Of a stretch of DNA of 6,164 bases, positions 6,003 to 6,164 are shown in pieces. The DNA comes from Burkholderiaceae bacterium (GTDB lineage: Bacteria > Pseudomonadota > Gammaproteobacteria > Burkholderiales > Burkholderiaceae_C), in contig JALQVJ010000262.1 in NCBI GenBank assembly GCA_023260355.1, positions 1 to 6,164 on the forward strand. The letters run 5' to 3'. Under the pieces are notes generated by a model, which did not search any database, was not told the DNA's origin, and saw only the letters and a program-made list of their open reading frames with translations. Numbering within the stretch: the first letter of the stretch is position 1; the number at the start of each line of letters is the position of its first letter. Made by a program: the position numbers and the translations under genes.

Positions 6003-6018
6003 TGGTGCCGGAGAGAGG
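6003..6018 (-). other. tRNA 3'-end fragment, possible attachment-site remnant
   Basis: Read on the minus strand, the sequence is CCTCTCTCCGGCACCA. This parses as the 3' strand of a T stem (CCTCT), a 7-base acceptor strand (CTCCGGC), discriminator A and an encoded CCA, followed after 11 bases by a strong terminator. The body of the tRNA is missing: upstream there is no T loop (TTCRANY), no anticodon arm and no matching GCCGGAG 5' strand. A truncated tRNA end of this length is what site-specific integration into a tRNA gene leaves at one end of an element. The isoacceptor cannot be decided; acceptor sequences of this type occur in threonine and leucine tRNAs. It is a short match and could be coincidence. 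Confidence 0.45.
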
Positions 6019-6028
6019 CGGCTAACTG

Positions 6029-6097
6029 TCAATCAATTTTCTCGTAACCCCTGCGCTGATAGTATTTGAAGCCCATTTTAAAGTCAACAACTTTCAT
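6029..6097 (-). CDS. Doubtful 22-residue ORF
   Basis: An ATG-to-TGA frame of 22 codons reads MKVVDFKMGFKYYQRRGYEKID. It is basic and aromatic, has an in-frame TAG just before the ATG, and is followed by the tRNA-like end and the terminator. No Shine-Dalgarno sequence precedes it, and a frame this short is common by chance. It might be a leader peptide, a small protein, or the tail of a decayed gene. I do not recognise it. Confidence 0.15.
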   Translation of the reverse strand: MKVVDFKMGFKYYQRRGYEKID

Positions 6098-6100
6098 AAA

Positions 6101-6120
6101 TATCTAAATTCTATCTAAAT
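6101..6120. repeat. 11-bp-phased direct repeat
   Basis: TATCTAAAT occurs at 6101-6109 and again at 6112-6120, a centre-to-centre distance of 11 bp, about one helical turn. Such phased direct half-sites are a known architecture for response-regulator binding sites. It lies in AT-rich intergenic DNA, so it may mark a promoter region of a gene beyond the right edge or of the small minus-strand frame. Confidence 0.4.
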
Positions 6121-6121
6121 C

Positions 6122-6137
6122 GGTTGAGTTAACAACC
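6122..6137. repeat. Short inverted repeat GGTTG/CAACC
   Basis: GGTTG (6122-6126) and CAACC (6133-6137) are 5-bp complements around AGTTAA, and the central part contains the palindrome GTTAAC. It lies two bases after the phased direct repeat. It has no adjacent T run, so an operator-like site is more plausible than a terminator. Confidence 0.3.
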
Positions 6138-6164
6138 CGGGTGGGGGAGGGATAACCATTCACT

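Larger units (their letters stand above)
5805..6164. other. 360-bp non-coding stretch at right end
   Basis: No convincing gene lies here. The first 150 bases after the regulator hold only a weak inverted repeat, CGTGAG (5848-5853) with CTCACG (5868-5873). A terminator, a tRNA 3' fragment, a doubtful 22-codon ORF and short repeats follow and are listed separately. From about 6062 to 6135 the DNA becomes AT-rich again, unlike the coding regions to the left. The last bases, around 6138-6154, contain CCCGGG and a G-rich run resembling a strong ribosome site, which might belong to a gene beginning beyond the window. Confidence 0.5.

Noticed and set aside
5815..6069. 84-codon plus-strand ORF
   Set aside because: It reads straight through the hairpin terminator and the tRNA-like end, lacks a ribosome site, and has no coherent protein features.
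6003..6090. A complete tRNA gene on the minus strand
   Set aside because: Only the 3' end fits; there is no T loop, anticodon arm, D arm or complementary 5' acceptor strand.

Overview
The window looks like chromosomal DNA of a betaproteobacterium, most likely Burkholderiales/Comamonadaceae. This is inferred from the moderately GC-rich coding style, the mix of small glutathione- and quinone-type oxidoreductases, and the tRNA-end/terminator sequence near 6000. Genus cannot be named from sequence alone. The clear genes are ordinary families. The less ordinary material is the right third, from about 4050 to the end.

Positions 1-3400 hold a group of small soluble or membrane redox/detoxification genes. 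A short-chain dehydrogenase/reductase (SDR) runs off the left edge on the minus strand. Divergent from it are a glutathione S-transferase (GST) and a second, complete SDR on the plus strand. Convergent to those are a zinc-independent quinone-reductase-like MDR protein and a MAPEG-family membrane protein on the minus strand, 27 bp apart and probably co-transcribed. GST and MAPEG are both tied to glutathione chemistry and the other three are NAD(P)H oxidoreductases, so a shared role in handling electrophiles, quinones or xenobiotics is a reasonable inference, not proven. A short GIY-YIG-like protein (3511-3834) follows on the plus strand.

Positions 3835-5337 hold a Wzz-type polysaccharide chain-length determinant gene on the minus strand. 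As given it is broken by a one-base frameshift near an A6 run. Immediately upstream, overlapping its start by ATGA, is a 43-codon ORF encoding a one-pass membrane peptide. It could be a true coupled small protein or the amino-terminal stump of a lost membrane protein gene.

Positions 5338-5495 form a very AT-rich divergent control region with nested, nearly concentric inverted repeats. It lies between the Wzz unit and a 102-residue MarR-like winged-helix regulator gene (5496-5804) on the plus strand. The layout suggests that the regulator controls itself and the Wzz unit.

Positions 5805-6164 contain no convincing gene. They hold a strong bidirectional hairpin terminator (5959-5991), what looks like the last 16 bases of a tRNA gene on the minus strand (6003-6018), a 22-codon ORF of doubtful status, an 11-bp-phased direct repeat and a short inverted repeat. 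The tRNA end plus terminator, without the rest of the tRNA, is what an attachment-site remnant of an integrated element would leave. No CRISPR array, transposase, integrase or recognisable defence system is visible.
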